This document shows, one piece after another, positions 35,606 to 44,525 of a stretch of DNA of 61,338 nt. Both the position numbers and the translations under genes were made by a program. Source of the DNA: an uncultured Muribaculaceae bacterium (lineage in GTDB: Bacteria > Bacteroidota > Bacteroidia > Bacteroidales > Muribaculaceae); the NCBI GenBank assembly GCA_944321725.1, contig CALUMI010000013.1:1-61338 (forward strand), in the 5' to 3' direction. The notes under the pieces were generated by a model. That model was not told the origin of the DNA, searched no databases, and saw only the letters and a list, made by a program, of their open reading frames with translations. Position 1 is the stretch's first letter. Each line of letters starts with the position of its first letter.

Positions 35606-36617
35606 AAAACAGGCTTTCGGCATTCTTCCACAGGAACATGTCGGCATATCCGGCAAGTTCCTTATCCGATGCGAGCGTCTGCTTCAGCCTTTGCAGGTTG
35701 GCTTTCAATATCGCATCGGGCAGATAAGGATAGTCTGAACCGTAAAGGATATGGTCGGGCGTAGTGATGGTGAGCATCGAGCGCAACACGTCGAGTGTCG
35801 GGCTGCCCGCAAGGTCGAAGTATAGGCGCGAGAGATTGCCTTCCCATTCTATAGGCCGCATATACCCCTGCTTCACCATAGCAGGAAGAATGGATTTCAT
35901 ACGTGGCAAAGCCAATGGCAGGAACGAGCCGCAATGGGGCACGACCACTTTCAAGTTCGGGTAGCGAACCAACACGTTGCGAGCCAACATATTGAACACG
36001 GCACGGGTAGTTTCCGCCGGATATTCATACATGGCCAACGGTGTTGTGGCAATGATTTTCTCCGGATAAGGCGTGGGGCGGTGGGGATGGATGATGATGA
36101 CGGCGTGACGCTTGTTCAAAACATCCATTAACGTGTCAAGTTCTTCATCTCCCAAATATAATCCGCGGCTGTTGGTGGCAATCTTCACACCATCGGCTTT
36201 CAACGTGTCAAGCGCATAGACAGCCTCTCTAACAGCTGCATCCACGTCAGGCAACGGCAAAGCGGCGCAAAACTTGAATCGGTCGGGATACTGCCGCTTT
36301 ACCTCTGCCGAAACCTCGTTCACACGGCGGATGCACACGGCGCTTTCCTCCGTATCGCCGTAATACGGCTGCGGGGCAGGCATCGTGAGCACAGCAGTGC
36401 GGATACCCGCACTGTCCATAAAGGCGATGTGCCGCTTCGCATCCCACGTAGGCAGGGGGAAGGTCTCTTCCAATTCCGCCCCGTGCGATTTCAATAATTC
36501 GATATACTCGCGAAGTATTATGTGGGCATGAACATCAACAACCTGTCCCCACAAACGACAAGTGTCAATAAACATGCCCACAAACACCACAAACACAATA
36601 AACAATCTCACAATCAT
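35568..36617 (-). CDS. Exported amidohydrolase_2 family metal-dependent hydrolase, 349 aa
   Basis: This is an ACMSD-like TIM-barrel hydrolase or decarboxylase with an N-terminal signal or anchor segment (MIVRLFIVFVVFVGMF). Metal-site motifs are DVHAHI (His30, His32), IIIHPHRP, VVPHCGSFLP and the late Asp in YGSDYPYLP. The ACMSD clan acts on 2-hydroxy-muconate-type and 5-carboxyvanillate-type substrates, which would fit the CMD-domain neighbours, but the substrate is inferred. The start overlaps the CMD-cupin stop (ATGA); the 3' end overlaps the convergent AraC gene by 38 nt. Confidence 0.85.
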   Translation of the reverse strand: MIVRLFIVFVVFVGMFIDTCRLWGQVVDVHAHIILREYIELLKSHGAELEETFPLPTWDAKRHIAFMDSAGIRTAVLTMPAPQPYYGDTEESAVCIRRVNEVSAEVKRQYPDRFKFCAALPLPDVDAAVREAVYALDTLKADGVKIATNSRGLYLGDEELDTLMDVLNKRHAVIIIHPHRPTPYPEKIIATTPLAMYEYPAETTRAVFNMLARNVLVRYPNLKVVVPHCGSFLPLALPRMKSILPAMVKQGYMRPIEWEGNLSRLYFDLAGSPTLDVLRSMLTITTPDHILYGSDYPYLPDAILKANLQRLKQTLASDKELAGYADMFLWKNAESLFFKFAASGNILTE

Positions 36618-37432
36618 TTCAATTTGTCGTATTCCTCATCAGTGACCGGTTCCAACCACTCATTCGAGGCATTTTCACCCGGTATCTCAAAAGCGAGATG
36701 CGCAAACCAACTGTCCGCCGCCGCACCGTGCCAATGCTTCACGTTGGCGGGAATGTGGATGACATCGCACGGCAGCATCTGCACGGCAGGCTTGCCTTCT
36801 TCCTGATACCAACCGCGTCCGGCTACGCATACAAGCATCTGCCCGCCCCCTTTCGTAGCGCGATGAATATGCCAATTATTACGGCAACGCGGCTCGAACG
36901 TCACATTATTGAATGGTATCTGCTCACCGGAAATCGGCGCAAGATAGCTGTTGCCTATGAAATACTTGGCGTAAGCGGTGTTAGGCACTCCGATGGGGAA
37001 TATCATCTCGCGCTGAAAAGCGGACTTGCCATTATCACCGGCTGAATCGTCTGCCCACACATCTTTAGCCATACGGAAAGCAGCCCATGCGTTTGGCCAA
37101 CCCGCATAAAAAGCTATATGCGTAAGCATTTCTGAAATTTCAGTGCGTGTCACCCCATTCTGCTTTGCAAATTGCAAGTGGTGTGTCAACGAAGAATCGA
37201 CAATGCCTTTGCCAACAAGCGTCGCAACGGTTATCATACTGCGGTCGTGAGGACTTAGTCCCGGACGGTTCCACACTTCTCCAAACAACACATCATCGTT
37301 AAGCTCAGCAAATTTCGGAGCAAATTCTCCCAACTGCACGTGTCCGGCAGTCTGTGTAATCTTTTCTTGTGCCATAATTCCTTGAATGCTAATTATTGTT
37401 GCCATTAATAATAAAAATATTGTCTTTCTCAT
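36614..37432 (-). CDS. Exported CMD-cupin fusion protein, 272 aa
   Basis: I start at the ATG at 37432, which gives the signal peptide MRKTIFLLLMATIISIQGIMA|Q; a longer frame upstream overlaps the cyclophilin-like gene and lacks one. The first domain is CMD/AhpD-like (about 30-130, LSPHDRSMITVATLVGKGIV, AFYAGWPNAWAAFRMAKDVW). The second is a cupin with metal-binding candidates in NNWHIHR and VKHWHG (about 165-265). Fusions of this type occur in Bacteroidetes and are annotated as carboxymuconolactone decarboxylases; the reaction is unproven. Confidence 0.85.
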   Translation of the reverse strand: MRKTIFLLLMATIISIQGIMAQEKITQTAGHVQLGEFAPKFAELNDDVLFGEVWNRPGLSPHDRSMITVATLVGKGIVDSSLTHHLQFAKQNGVTRTEISEMLTHIAFYAGWPNAWAAFRMAKDVWADDSAGDNGKSAFQREMIFPIGVPNTAYAKYFIGNSYLAPISGEQIPFNNVTFEPRCRNNWHIHRATKGGGQMLVCVAGRGWYQEEGKPAVQMLPCDVIHIPANVKHWHGAAADSWFAHLAFEIPGENASNEWLEPVTDEEYDKLK

Positions 37433-37455
37433 ACGCTTTAATATATAAAAGTTTG

Positions 37456-37926
37456 TCATTCCAATGAAAGTGTCACGGTTACATCGCCTCTGCCCAATGC
37501 TGCCTTCAGGTCGGCTTGCGAGGCGTTGTTTATCTTTCCCAGCCGGGTGAAGCTCCACGAGTTGGTATCGTAGTATATGACAAGGTTATGCCCCTGATAG
37601 AGGATGATGTCGCCCGGTCCGGTCGTGGTCTGCTTGTCGTTGCGCGGCAGACGGATGCCGAGCGAGCCGACTTTCTCCATATTGGCGTAGTCTTCCATTT
37701 TCACGGTGATGTTTCCTTTTGCAAGCTGCTCTTTCATTGCCTGTGTGGATGAATTGTCCACCAATGTGGCGGTGAATGTCTTGCCGCCCTCGATGGTCAG
37801 TTTGATAGTATTGTTTTCCATATTCGTCTTATTTTGATTGTTAGAAACTTTTTGTTGCGCCTGAACTGCCATCGCAAAAGCGGACAGCATCAGGATTGTA
37901 ATCATAATCAGTCTGCTCATAATCAT
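37456..37926 (-). CDS. Exported cyclophilin-like fold protein, 156 aa
   Basis: The protein has a signal peptide (…LSAFAMAVQA|QQ). A cyclophilin-like beta-barrel domain of about 115 residues follows (IKLTIEGGKTFTATLVDNSS, LPRNDKQTTTGPGDIILYQG, YDTNSWSFTRLGKI). This bacterial family keeps the fold of cyclophilin but is not known to be a prolyl isomerase. It lies 23 nt upstream of the CMD-cupin gene in the same operon. Its role is unknown. Confidence 0.8.
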   Translation of the reverse strand: MIMSRLIMITILMLSAFAMAVQAQQKVSNNQNKTNMENNTIKLTIEGGKTFTATLVDNSSTQAMKEQLAKGNITVKMEDYANMEKVGSLGIRLPRNDKQTTTGPGDIILYQGHNLVIYYDTNSWSFTRLGKINNASQADLKAALGRGDVTVTLSLE

Positions 37927-37941
37927 TTCTGTTTATTATTG

Positions 37942-38013
37942 TCAGTCCAACCTGAACAGTTCGTACTGCCGATTGCCAAGTCCTATTTGTTCGGCATAAT
38001 CGAGAGCATGCAT
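37942..38013 (-). pseudogene. Possible 3' gene remnant (23 aa)
   Basis: In the 152-nt gap between two operon genes a frame closed by stops on both sides reads HALDYAEQIGLGNRQYELFR and ends Leu-Asp-stop. It looks like the tail of a deleted gene rather than random sequence, but I cannot name the parent family. Confidence 0.3.
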
Positions 38014-38078
38014 TCCCTGGCATGAATTTCAGTTGGAAATGAATCGGCACTATCCACGCTGTTTTTACAGTACCGTCA

Positions 38079-39260
38079 TTATCTGTAGGATTCCCGATAG
38101 ACATTCACAATATCCTCGTCTGTCATCTGCGCGCGGTCGCTGGTGAACATCACACCCATCACCTCGCGGGTGTTGCGCATCAGCGTCTCGAACTCGTCGG
38201 GGGTGATGCCATAGTCGGACATCTTCAGGTCTGCCACGCCGCAAGCCTCCTGCAAGCGGGTGAGAGCGGTGAGGAAGTCTTCGGGCTTCGTGGCTTCAGG
38301 CATTCCCATAGCCTGCGCCATACGGATGAAGCGGTCATCGCAAGCGTGGTGCTCGATGAAATATTTGTAGTATGCCCGGCTGACCATAATCAAGCCTGCA
38401 CCGTGTGGCAGTGCCGGGTGATAGGCGGAGAGTGCGTGTTCCAAAGCGTGCTCGCTGGTAATGAGGGTGAGGCACATTACTACTCCGGACAAAGTGTTGC
38501 CAAGTGCCACATGAGTGCGGGCTTCCATATCTTTGCCGTCTTTCACAGCGCGTGGCAAGTACTTCGCAAGGTTCTCGATGGCGGTCAGGGCGTACATATC
38601 GCTCATCAGGTTCGCGCCACGGGCAATATAGCCTTCCGTGCTGTGGAAAAGGGCATCGAAGCCTTGATAGGCAGTGAATGTCGGGGGTACGCTTACCATC
38701 AGTTCCGGATCCACGATGGAGAGGACGGGGAACAAGGTGTTGTCGCCTACGAATGCTTTCTCAAAAGTATCTTCCTTGGTGATGACACCGGAGTTGTCCG
38801 TTTCCGAGCCTGTGCCCGCTGTGGTGGTAATGGCGATGATGGGCAGCGGCTTCACGGCTATCGGATTGCCTTTGCCCGAGCCAATGGGTACGTAGTCCCA
38901 CAACTCACCCTCATTCGTAGCCATTACGGCGATGGCTTTTGAGCAATCCATCACGCTTCCGCCGCCCAATGCAACGAGGAAGTCGCATCCATTCTCGCGG
39001 GCAAACTTTGCACCGGCATTAACATTGCCCACAGTAGGGTTCGGCATTACGCCATCGAACACCACTGTTTCCACGCCTGCCTTGTGCAGTTGCTCTTCCG
39101 TGCGGGCCAAATAGCCGTTGACACGGGTCGATTTACCGTTGGAAATGACGATGAGGGCGCGTTTGCCCGGCATCGGTTGTTCACTCAGTTTGTTCAGCAT
39201 CCCTGCCCCGAACATCACGCGGGTAGGAACGTACATGTCGTAAGAAAGATTCGTTTGCAT
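38079..39260 (-). CDS. Iron-containing alcohol dehydrogenase, 393 aa
   Basis: This is a second group III dehydrogenase, cytosolic, and more similar in pattern to 1,3-propanediol/lactaldehyde types than to the one at 23032. The Rossmann part is LVALGGGSVMDCSKAIAVMA. Metal ligands are Asp and His in YQGFDALFHSTEGYI and His in TSEHALEHALSAYHP and LPHGAGL. Length is normal. A 94-nt gap before it holds a motif shared with the first promoter of the cluster, so it may have its own regulated promoter. It would oxidise or reduce an alcohol/aldehyde made by the neighbouring enzymes. Confidence 0.92.
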   Translation of the reverse strand: MQTNLSYDMYVPTRVMFGAGMLNKLSEQPMPGKRALIVISNGKSTRVNGYLARTEEQLHKAGVETVVFDGVMPNPTVGNVNAGAKFARENGCDFLVALGGGSVMDCSKAIAVMATNEGELWDYVPIGSGKGNPIAVKPLPIIAITTTAGTGSETDNSGVITKEDTFEKAFVGDNTLFPVLSIVDPELMVSVPPTFTAYQGFDALFHSTEGYIARGANLMSDMYALTAIENLAKYLPRAVKDGKDMEARTHVALGNTLSGVVMCLTLITSEHALEHALSAYHPALPHGAGLIMVSRAYYKYFIEHHACDDRFIRMAQAMGMPEATKPEDFLTALTRLQEACGVADLKMSDYGITPDEFETLMRNTREVMGVMFTSDRAQMTDEDIVNVYRESYR

Positions 39261-39329
39261 ATCCTTATTATTTAATTGCTTGTTATAAAATTAATAGCTA
39301 TTTAAGTACTATAAGATAATCATATCACG

Positions 39330-39350
39330 GATAATTGTAACAGTTTTACA
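39330..39350. promoter_or_regulatory. Putative operator, site 1 (GTAACAGTTTTAC core)
   Basis: This 21-bp stretch upstream of the iron alcohol dehydrogenase matches 16 of 21 positions of site 2 at 41750-41770, sharing GAT-ATTGTAAC and a TTAC half-site. Confidence 0.4.
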
Positions 39351-39354
39351 GTTT

Positions 39355-40644
39355 TCATTTACCCATTACGCCTTTCACTTTTGCCAACAGATTCGGAATA
39401 TCCAAATGCTGCGGACACTTAGCCAGACACTCGCCGCAAGCGACGCACGATGATGCCGGGTCGCCACGCTGTATGGGCGACATCGAAACGGTGTAGTCAG
39501 CCATTGCCCGATTCTTGTTCTTGTGCAATAGATAATTGTTATATACATAAGCGAAGATATAGCCAATGGCGACATTGTGAGGACAAGGAATACACTGGTA
39601 ACAACCTGTGCAATCAATGTGCCCCGGTGCGTGGCGATAGGCGTAGATGGCCGCGCCCAATGCCTCGCGCTCAACAGGGGTGAGCATGTTTGGACAGGCT
39701 TTGGCGGCGTACCTCAGGTTCTCATCCACATCCTCCATACTGCCCATGCCGCTCACGGCAACGCTAACTTCGGGAATGTCCCACAAATAATCCAATGCCC
39801 ATTCAGCATCAGGCTTATGAATGCCTGTGAAGGCAAGGGCATCGCGCATCACCTGTGGGAGGTTGGCAAGGAATCCTGTGCGCACAGGCTTCATCACCGC
39901 CAGTCCCATACCATTGGCAGCGGCATATTTCGGGCCAAGTACACCGGCCTCATATTCGTAATCCAAGTAATTGTGCTGAATGAGGCAGAAGTCCCACGCA
40001 GGTGTGTATTCCACAACTTTCTTGAACAGTTGCAGGTTGTCATGAAATGAGAAGCCCATAAAGCGTATCTTGCCCTGCGCCTTGAGATTCTCCATTTTCT
40101 CGATGAGCTTGTAAGGCAATACATAATCTTTCCATGCACGGTGCATAATCATATGAATGTGATAGAAGTCGATGACATCTGTGTCAATCGTGCGGCGCGA
40201 CAGGTCGAAAAACTTCTCAAAGTCGTCTGCGCTCTGCATCTCCCACCACGGCATCTTGGACGTGACATACACCCGGTCGCGCCAACCTCCGGCAAGTGCT
40301 TTCCTTACGGCCTGCTCGCTCTCTCCGCCCATATAGACACGTCCTGTATCAATATAGTTCACACCTCCCTCTATGGCACGACGTACCATTGGCGTAGTCT
40401 GGTCAAAATCCACGTGTCCGTTCTTCATCGGCAAACGCAACATACCAAAACCTAATGCCGAAACATTTACACCCGTACGCCCCATTGGCCTGTATTGCAT
40501 TTGCGGATTATAATTGAGGATGTCTTTCGACATTTGCTCCCTCACAACCCGATTTTCCGCTTCTTGCGCAACAGCTTTCGGACCACCCACAGCACCTATG
40601 GCTGCTGCAAAAAGTCCACTTTTGATAAAATCCCGTCTGTCCAT
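39355..40644 (-). CDS. Tat-exported Fe-S aldo/keto reductase, 429 aa
   Basis: The N-terminus MDRRDFIKSGLFAAAIGAVG carries a twin-arginine motif, so the folded protein is probably sent to the periplasm. The aldo/keto reductase barrel spans about 50-335, with catalytic Asp99 and Tyr104 in NYIDTGRVYMGG. The C-terminal part has two cysteine clusters (CTGCYQCIPCP and CVACGECLAKCP), like 4Fe-4S ferredoxin-type insertions. This links NADPH-type chemistry to one-electron carriers and fits flavodoxin partners. The gene follows the DUF6282 gene by 9 nt. Confidence 0.88.
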   Translation of the reverse strand: MDRRDFIKSGLFAAAIGAVGGPKAVAQEAENRVVREQMSKDILNYNPQMQYRPMGRTGVNVSALGFGMLRLPMKNGHVDFDQTTPMVRRAIEGGVNYIDTGRVYMGGESEQAVRKALAGGWRDRVYVTSKMPWWEMQSADDFEKFFDLSRRTIDTDVIDFYHIHMIMHRAWKDYVLPYKLIEKMENLKAQGKIRFMGFSFHDNLQLFKKVVEYTPAWDFCLIQHNYLDYEYEAGVLGPKYAAANGMGLAVMKPVRTGFLANLPQVMRDALAFTGIHKPDAEWALDYLWDIPEVSVAVSGMGSMEDVDENLRYAAKACPNMLTPVEREALGAAIYAYRHAPGHIDCTGCYQCIPCPHNVAIGYIFAYVYNNYLLHKNKNRAMADYTVSMSPIQRGDPASSCVACGECLAKCPQHLDIPNLLAKVKGVMGK

Positions 40645-40653
40645 ATTCTTTTT

Positions 40654-41655
40654 TTATTTATCCAAACCTATCAGCCATGCCGGATTACTACGAACAAGCA
40701 AGTCGATGTCGCTTTGAGACACACCGACTGATTGTAAATTTATGATACAATCCCTCATTCCAGCTATGGGATGTGGCATAACCGCTTGCCCTAAGTCCGT
40801 AGAAATAAAACTACGAGACGGAGCGATACGTACAAATGCCGCAAATTCCTCGATGCTTTGTCGTTGGTATTGGGGCATCTTCGTTCCCTCTCCCCAAAGG
40901 CAAGGCAGATAGCAATACTCGATGTAGGCGCCCAAGTCGACGCATTGCTTGATTTGGTCGGGTGTCATCGTCCAAATTGACGAATTGGCGTGTGTCACCA
41001 CCACCCGCTTCACACCCACTTCCTGCGCCTTGCGGAGCAACATGAGGCTTTCTTCGGGCGAAGAATGTCCGGTGGCAAAGATGATGTCAGCCTCGGCGCA
41101 TATTTCCATCACCTTGACAACTTCTGGCAACACCTTCCCATACACATCCAATACGGGGATGCCTGCCTCCTTGCGCCTTTCGTGCCTATACTGATAGGCA
41201 GCATCCAATGTCGGCATCCAAATGCAGCGGCACAAACCCCCACTTGTTTCGACAGCTTTTTTTGCTGCAAACACGTTAACCTTGTCGCCATGTACCTTGT
41301 TCATGCAGAAACTGCCGAAACATTCCGCACCCGGCAATGCCTGACGGATGACATATGCCCTGTCGTGGCAACTGAAGTCATTCGACTTGAACATCACAGC
41401 ACGATAGCCGGCAGTCATCGTATCCTTCATAAAGCCGTATTCATCTACCGACCGCTCCCGCGAATCGGGCATAGCATGGAGGTGGATGTCACACACATCT
41501 TTCAACATTCCAACATACGAATAATCTCTTTTTTCGCCTATACCTGACACCGCATCTGAGGCTCTAACCAATGCTGACGACAAAAACAAAGATCCTCCAG
41601 CCAAAGCCGAGTTTCTGATAAAATCACGACGGCTCATATTTTTATCCACGCCCAT
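40654..41655 (-). CDS. Tat-exported DUF6282/amidohydrolase-like protein, 333 aa
   Basis: The twin-arginine signal is MSRRDFIRNSALAGGSLFLS; the ATG at 41637 is an equally good start. The mature protein has metal-dependent-hydrolase-like motifs: VCDIHLHAMPDS, FATGHSSPEES, VVTHANSSIW and FISTDLGQ, typical of a TIM-barrel amidohydrolase relative (DUF6282). It is the first gene of the second redox operon, behind a TAAATTTG box. Its substrate is unknown. Two metallo-hydrolases, this one and that at 35568, bracket the operon. Confidence 0.82.
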   Translation of the reverse strand: MGVDKNMSRRDFIRNSALAGGSLFLSSALVRASDAVSGIGEKRDYSYVGMLKDVCDIHLHAMPDSRERSVDEYGFMKDTMTAGYRAVMFKSNDFSCHDRAYVIRQALPGAECFGSFCMNKVHGDKVNVFAAKKAVETSGGLCRCIWMPTLDAAYQYRHERRKEAGIPVLDVYGKVLPEVVKVMEICAEADIIFATGHSSPEESLMLLRKAQEVGVKRVVVTHANSSIWTMTPDQIKQCVDLGAYIEYCYLPCLWGEGTKMPQYQRQSIEEFAAFVRIAPSRSFISTDLGQAVMPHPIAGMRDCIINLQSVGVSQSDIDLLVRSNPAWLIGLDK

Positions 41656-41705
41656 AATTCCTAAATCAACAAACTTATTATCATTTTTTTACCCATTATC
41701 TTTTG

Positions 41706-41713
41706 CAAATTTA
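41706..41713 (-). promoter_or_regulatory. -7 promoter box (TAAATTTG) for the second redox operon
   Basis: The minus strand reads TAAATTTG 51 nt before the ATG at 41655. The shared motif site 2 lies about 40 bp further upstream. Confidence 0.55.
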
Positions 41714-41749
41714 GACACCATCAAATCATATCCCGACAGCAATATTACT

Positions 41750-41770
41750 GATTATTGTAACGATATTACC
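41750..41770. promoter_or_regulatory. Putative operator, site 2 (GTAACGATATTAC core)
   Basis: This 21-bp stretch matches site 1 at 16 of 21 positions and lies upstream of the -7 box of the DUF6282 operon. Confidence 0.4.
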
Positions 41771-41813
41771 GAATATTATGTCTGCCCATAATCTGCCATT
41801 CTATTGTTTTTAT

Positions 41814-41821
41814 TAAATTTG
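41814..41821 (+). promoter_or_regulatory. -7 promoter box (TAAATTTG) for the LysM gene
   Basis: TAAATTTG lies 22 nt before the ATG at 41843, giving a leader of about 15 nt. Confidence 0.6.
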
Positions 41822-41842
41822 CAAATTATTAAAGACTAAATT

Positions 41843-43744
41843 ATGAGATTCGGACTTATTCTTTTCTGCGCGGCAGCAATCTGCCTCGCAACGGAAGCCC
41901 AACTAAAATTGCCGATACGAATGATTGGCGATACGGAATACTATTACCGTAAAGTCAAGAAAAAAGAGACGCTTTACGGAATATCCAAAGAATTAGGCAT
42001 CACAAGTGACGACATCATAAAATATAATCCATCTGTAAAATCAGGATTAAAAAAAGATCAATGGCTTTATTTCCCGGTGGATGATTTCAACAAGACAAGA
42101 AATGTAGACAAGAGCCACGCAAAAGAGATTATCCACTATGTGGAGCCGGGCGAAACGCTCTATGGCATATCACGCGTATACAATATAAGCATTGACGACC
42201 TCATGGCGGCCAATCCCGGATTGTCCAACGGATTAAAAAGCGACAGCAAAATAGTCATCCCCGCACAAAAAGGCAAAGTGACAAAGCAGCTCAGGCCTTA
42301 TACCATTAAAAAAGGAGAAACTCTCTACAGAGTGTCGGCCAACAATCACGTGTCGATTGAATCATTGCTTGAGGCCAATCCCGGCATCTCTCCTACTAAT
42401 TTCAAAGCAGGCGAAATAATAATGATACCGCCCGCCGAAAAAAAAGAAATCGAAAAGAGCAACCGGCCGGAAACCGTATTCATTGCAAAAAAAGTAGAAA
42501 AAGGCGACACATTTGAGTCAGTAGCCGCAAAGTACAACACCACCACAAAAGAGATAAAAGATGCAAATCCCGGCAATAAAAAGCTGAAAAAAGGCTCTTT
42601 TGTCTATGTCCCCGTTGCACAGGCGACTGACAGCATCACGAATGAGGATATAGCAGAAACATACCGTAATGTCCATGAAGTTGAAGAACTGAAAAAAATC
42701 AACATTGCCCTTGCCTTTCCTTTTGAAAGCGAAAACAACGAGCCTTCACAGAAAGCCGAACTATATACCGACTTTTATAAAGGAGTCCTGCTTGCAGCCA
42801 ATGACTATGTCGACGACAGCATACAAATCAATCTTGACATATTCGACTTGTCCGGCAGCAACTTTAAATCTGTCGGCTTGTCGAATTCCGACGACATGAA
42901 AAATTGCGACATCATGTTTATAGCCGGCAGCGACACTGACATCAAAGAAGCAAGCGAATTCGCCAAAGAGCACAATATCAACATCATCAACGCTTTTGAA
43001 GTAAACGATGAGAACTACTACGACAACGAGCGTTTCTTTCAGGTTACCACTCCATCGTCATATATGTACTCAGCCGTCAACAATATGGTCGAAAATTCAT
43101 TCGCCAATTATCGGATGATATTCATCAGCGGCGAGGAAACAGAGGCAAAGCCACTAATCACGCACCTGAAAGCCACAAAACTCACAAAACAGACTATCAG
43201 CATAGACGAATTGGAAGACACTGAAATATTCAGTGCCATAGTCGATAATGACAAAAAAATACTGTTTGTGGCAGAACAAAGCAGCACAACAATGCTCTCC
43301 AAGCTAAAAAAAGCGCTGAAAGCACTTTCTGAGGAATGTCCCGAATATGAATATTCGCTACTCGGCTATCCGGAATGGCTCAACTATCCGGCATCCGAAC
43401 CGTTTTTCCACAAAGCGGACACATATATCTATAGCCGCTACACATTCATAGGAAACGAAGAGAAAGCCAAGAAAGCCAACAACGATTTTGAATATTGGTA
43501 TGGCAAGAAACCCTTGAGATCAATGCCTCAAATGAATATTTTCGGATATGACCTCGCACGATATTTCATCGATACAATACGGCAAAACGGCAATGACTTT
43601 AACATAGCTGCCTGTGAAAGCGAAGGAATACAGACTTGCCTCGATTTCAAGAGGGTAAGCAACTGGGGCGGGTTTGTGAACACCGCTGTTTTCCTTATAC
43701 ATTTTTCCGACGACAATTCTATTGAAAAGACAATCATCAAATGA
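41843..43744 (+). CDS. Four-LysM protein with a periplasmic-binding-protein-like domain, 633 aa
   Basis: A signal peptide (…ICLATEA|QL) is followed by four LysM peptidoglycan-binding units. They lie at about residues 36-80, 98-140, 151-196 and 213-260, each with a KKxETLYGIS-like opening and an ANPG or YNPS middle. The C-terminal half (about 285-620) looks like a type I periplasmic-binding fold (KINIALAFPFESENN, CDIMFIAGSDTDIKEASEFA). Similar LysM/PBP-fold proteins occur in Bacteroidetes next to envelope genes, but their role is not established; cell-wall sensing or amidase control is possible. The stop overlaps the next ATG by ATGA. Confidence 0.85.
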   Translation: MRFGLILFCAAAICLATEAQLKLPIRMIGDTEYYYRKVKKKETLYGISKELGITSDDIIKYNPSVKSGLKKDQWLYFPVDDFNKTRNVDKSHAKEIIHYVEPGETLYGISRVYNISIDDLMAANPGLSNGLKSDSKIVIPAQKGKVTKQLRPYTIKKGETLYRVSANNHVSIESLLEANPGISPTNFKAGEIIMIPPAEKKEIEKSNRPETVFIAKKVEKGDTFESVAAKYNTTTKEIKDANPGNKKLKKGSFVYVPVAQATDSITNEDIAETYRNVHEVEELKKINIALAFPFESENNEPSQKAELYTDFYKGVLLAANDYVDDSIQINLDIFDLSGSNFKSVGLSNSDDMKNCDIMFIAGSDTDIKEASEFAKEHNINIINAFEVNDENYYDNERFFQVTTPSSYMYSAVNNMVENSFANYRMIFISGEETEAKPLITHLKATKLTKQTISIDELEDTEIFSAIVDNDKKILFVAEQSSTTMLSKLKKALKALSEECPEYEYSLLGYPEWLNYPASEPFFHKADTYIYSRYTFIGNEEKAKKANNDFEYWYGKKPLRSMPQMNIFGYDLARYFIDTIRQNGNDFNIAACESEGIQTCLDFKRVSNWGGFVNTAVFLIHFSDDNSIEKTIIK

Positions 43745-44427
43745 GCATACGAACTCTACTGTCAATAGCAGCCACTATCTGCGCCTTTGCAATGTATCCG
43801 CAACAACACTATTCGGCGAACATAGCCATTGGAGTGAAAGGCGGAGCCACACTGTCGCAAACAATGTTTTCTCCCGGTATCGACCAGACTTTCATAACAG
43901 GAATGATGGGCGGAGTGACATTTCGATATATCGAGGAGCAACATTTCGGGCTCATAGCAGAGCTGAACATGGAACAACGTGGCTGGAAAGAAACATTTGA
44001 TGAAACACAGTATTCTTTCCAACGGAAACTGACATATCTGCAAATTCCGCTATTGGCACACATATATTTCGGCGGCGAAACAGCGAAATTCTTTTTTAAT
44101 GCGGGCCCTGAAATAGGTTTCATGATAGGCGATAAGACCTCCGCGAATTTCGACATCCACAATCTGAATAATCTGCCTGATGACTTTCCAATAGAAAACA
44201 GAAACACTGATCAATTCACAATGGACATAAAAAATAAAATCGATTATGGAATCTCAGCAGGACTTGGATTTGAATTGGTGCCGCACAAAAAACATTCCAT
44301 ACTGTTGGAAGGAAGGTTCTACTATGGGCTGAACAACATTTTCAGCGCACGCAAAAGAGATGTATTCGCCGCGTCAAACGGGATGTCGATAATGGTGACG
44401 CTCGGCTACATGTTCCGCGTCAAATAA
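43741..44427 (+). CDS. PorT-family outer-membrane beta-barrel protein, 228 aa
   Basis: The protein has an N-terminal signal-like segment (MSIRTLLSIAATICAFAMYP). Beta-barrel strands of the PorT/outer-membrane-protein-beta-barrel type follow (IGVKGGATLSQTMFSPG, LTYLQIPLLAHIYFGG, FFFNAGPEIGFMIGDK), ending SIMVTLGYMFRVK with a terminal hydrophobic-aromatic pattern suited to BAM insertion. It is translationally coupled to the LysM gene by ATGA, so the two probably act together at the outer membrane and cell wall. Confidence 0.85.
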   Translation: MSIRTLLSIAATICAFAMYPQQHYSANIAIGVKGGATLSQTMFSPGIDQTFITGMMGGVTFRYIEEQHFGLIAELNMEQRGWKETFDETQYSFQRKLTYLQIPLLAHIYFGGETAKFFFNAGPEIGFMIGDKTSANFDIHNLNNLPDDFPIENRNTDQFTMDIKNKIDYGISAGLGFELVPHKKHSILLEGRFYYGLNNIFSARKRDVFAASNGMSIMVTLGYMFRVK

Positions 44428-44525
44428 TACCTATAAATAATTACCGCATCCGGCGAAAATACCTATATGATGCGATTGCGTCCGGGTGTATTTCATATTT
44501 ATTTTGTAACCGAAATAAACGACAG

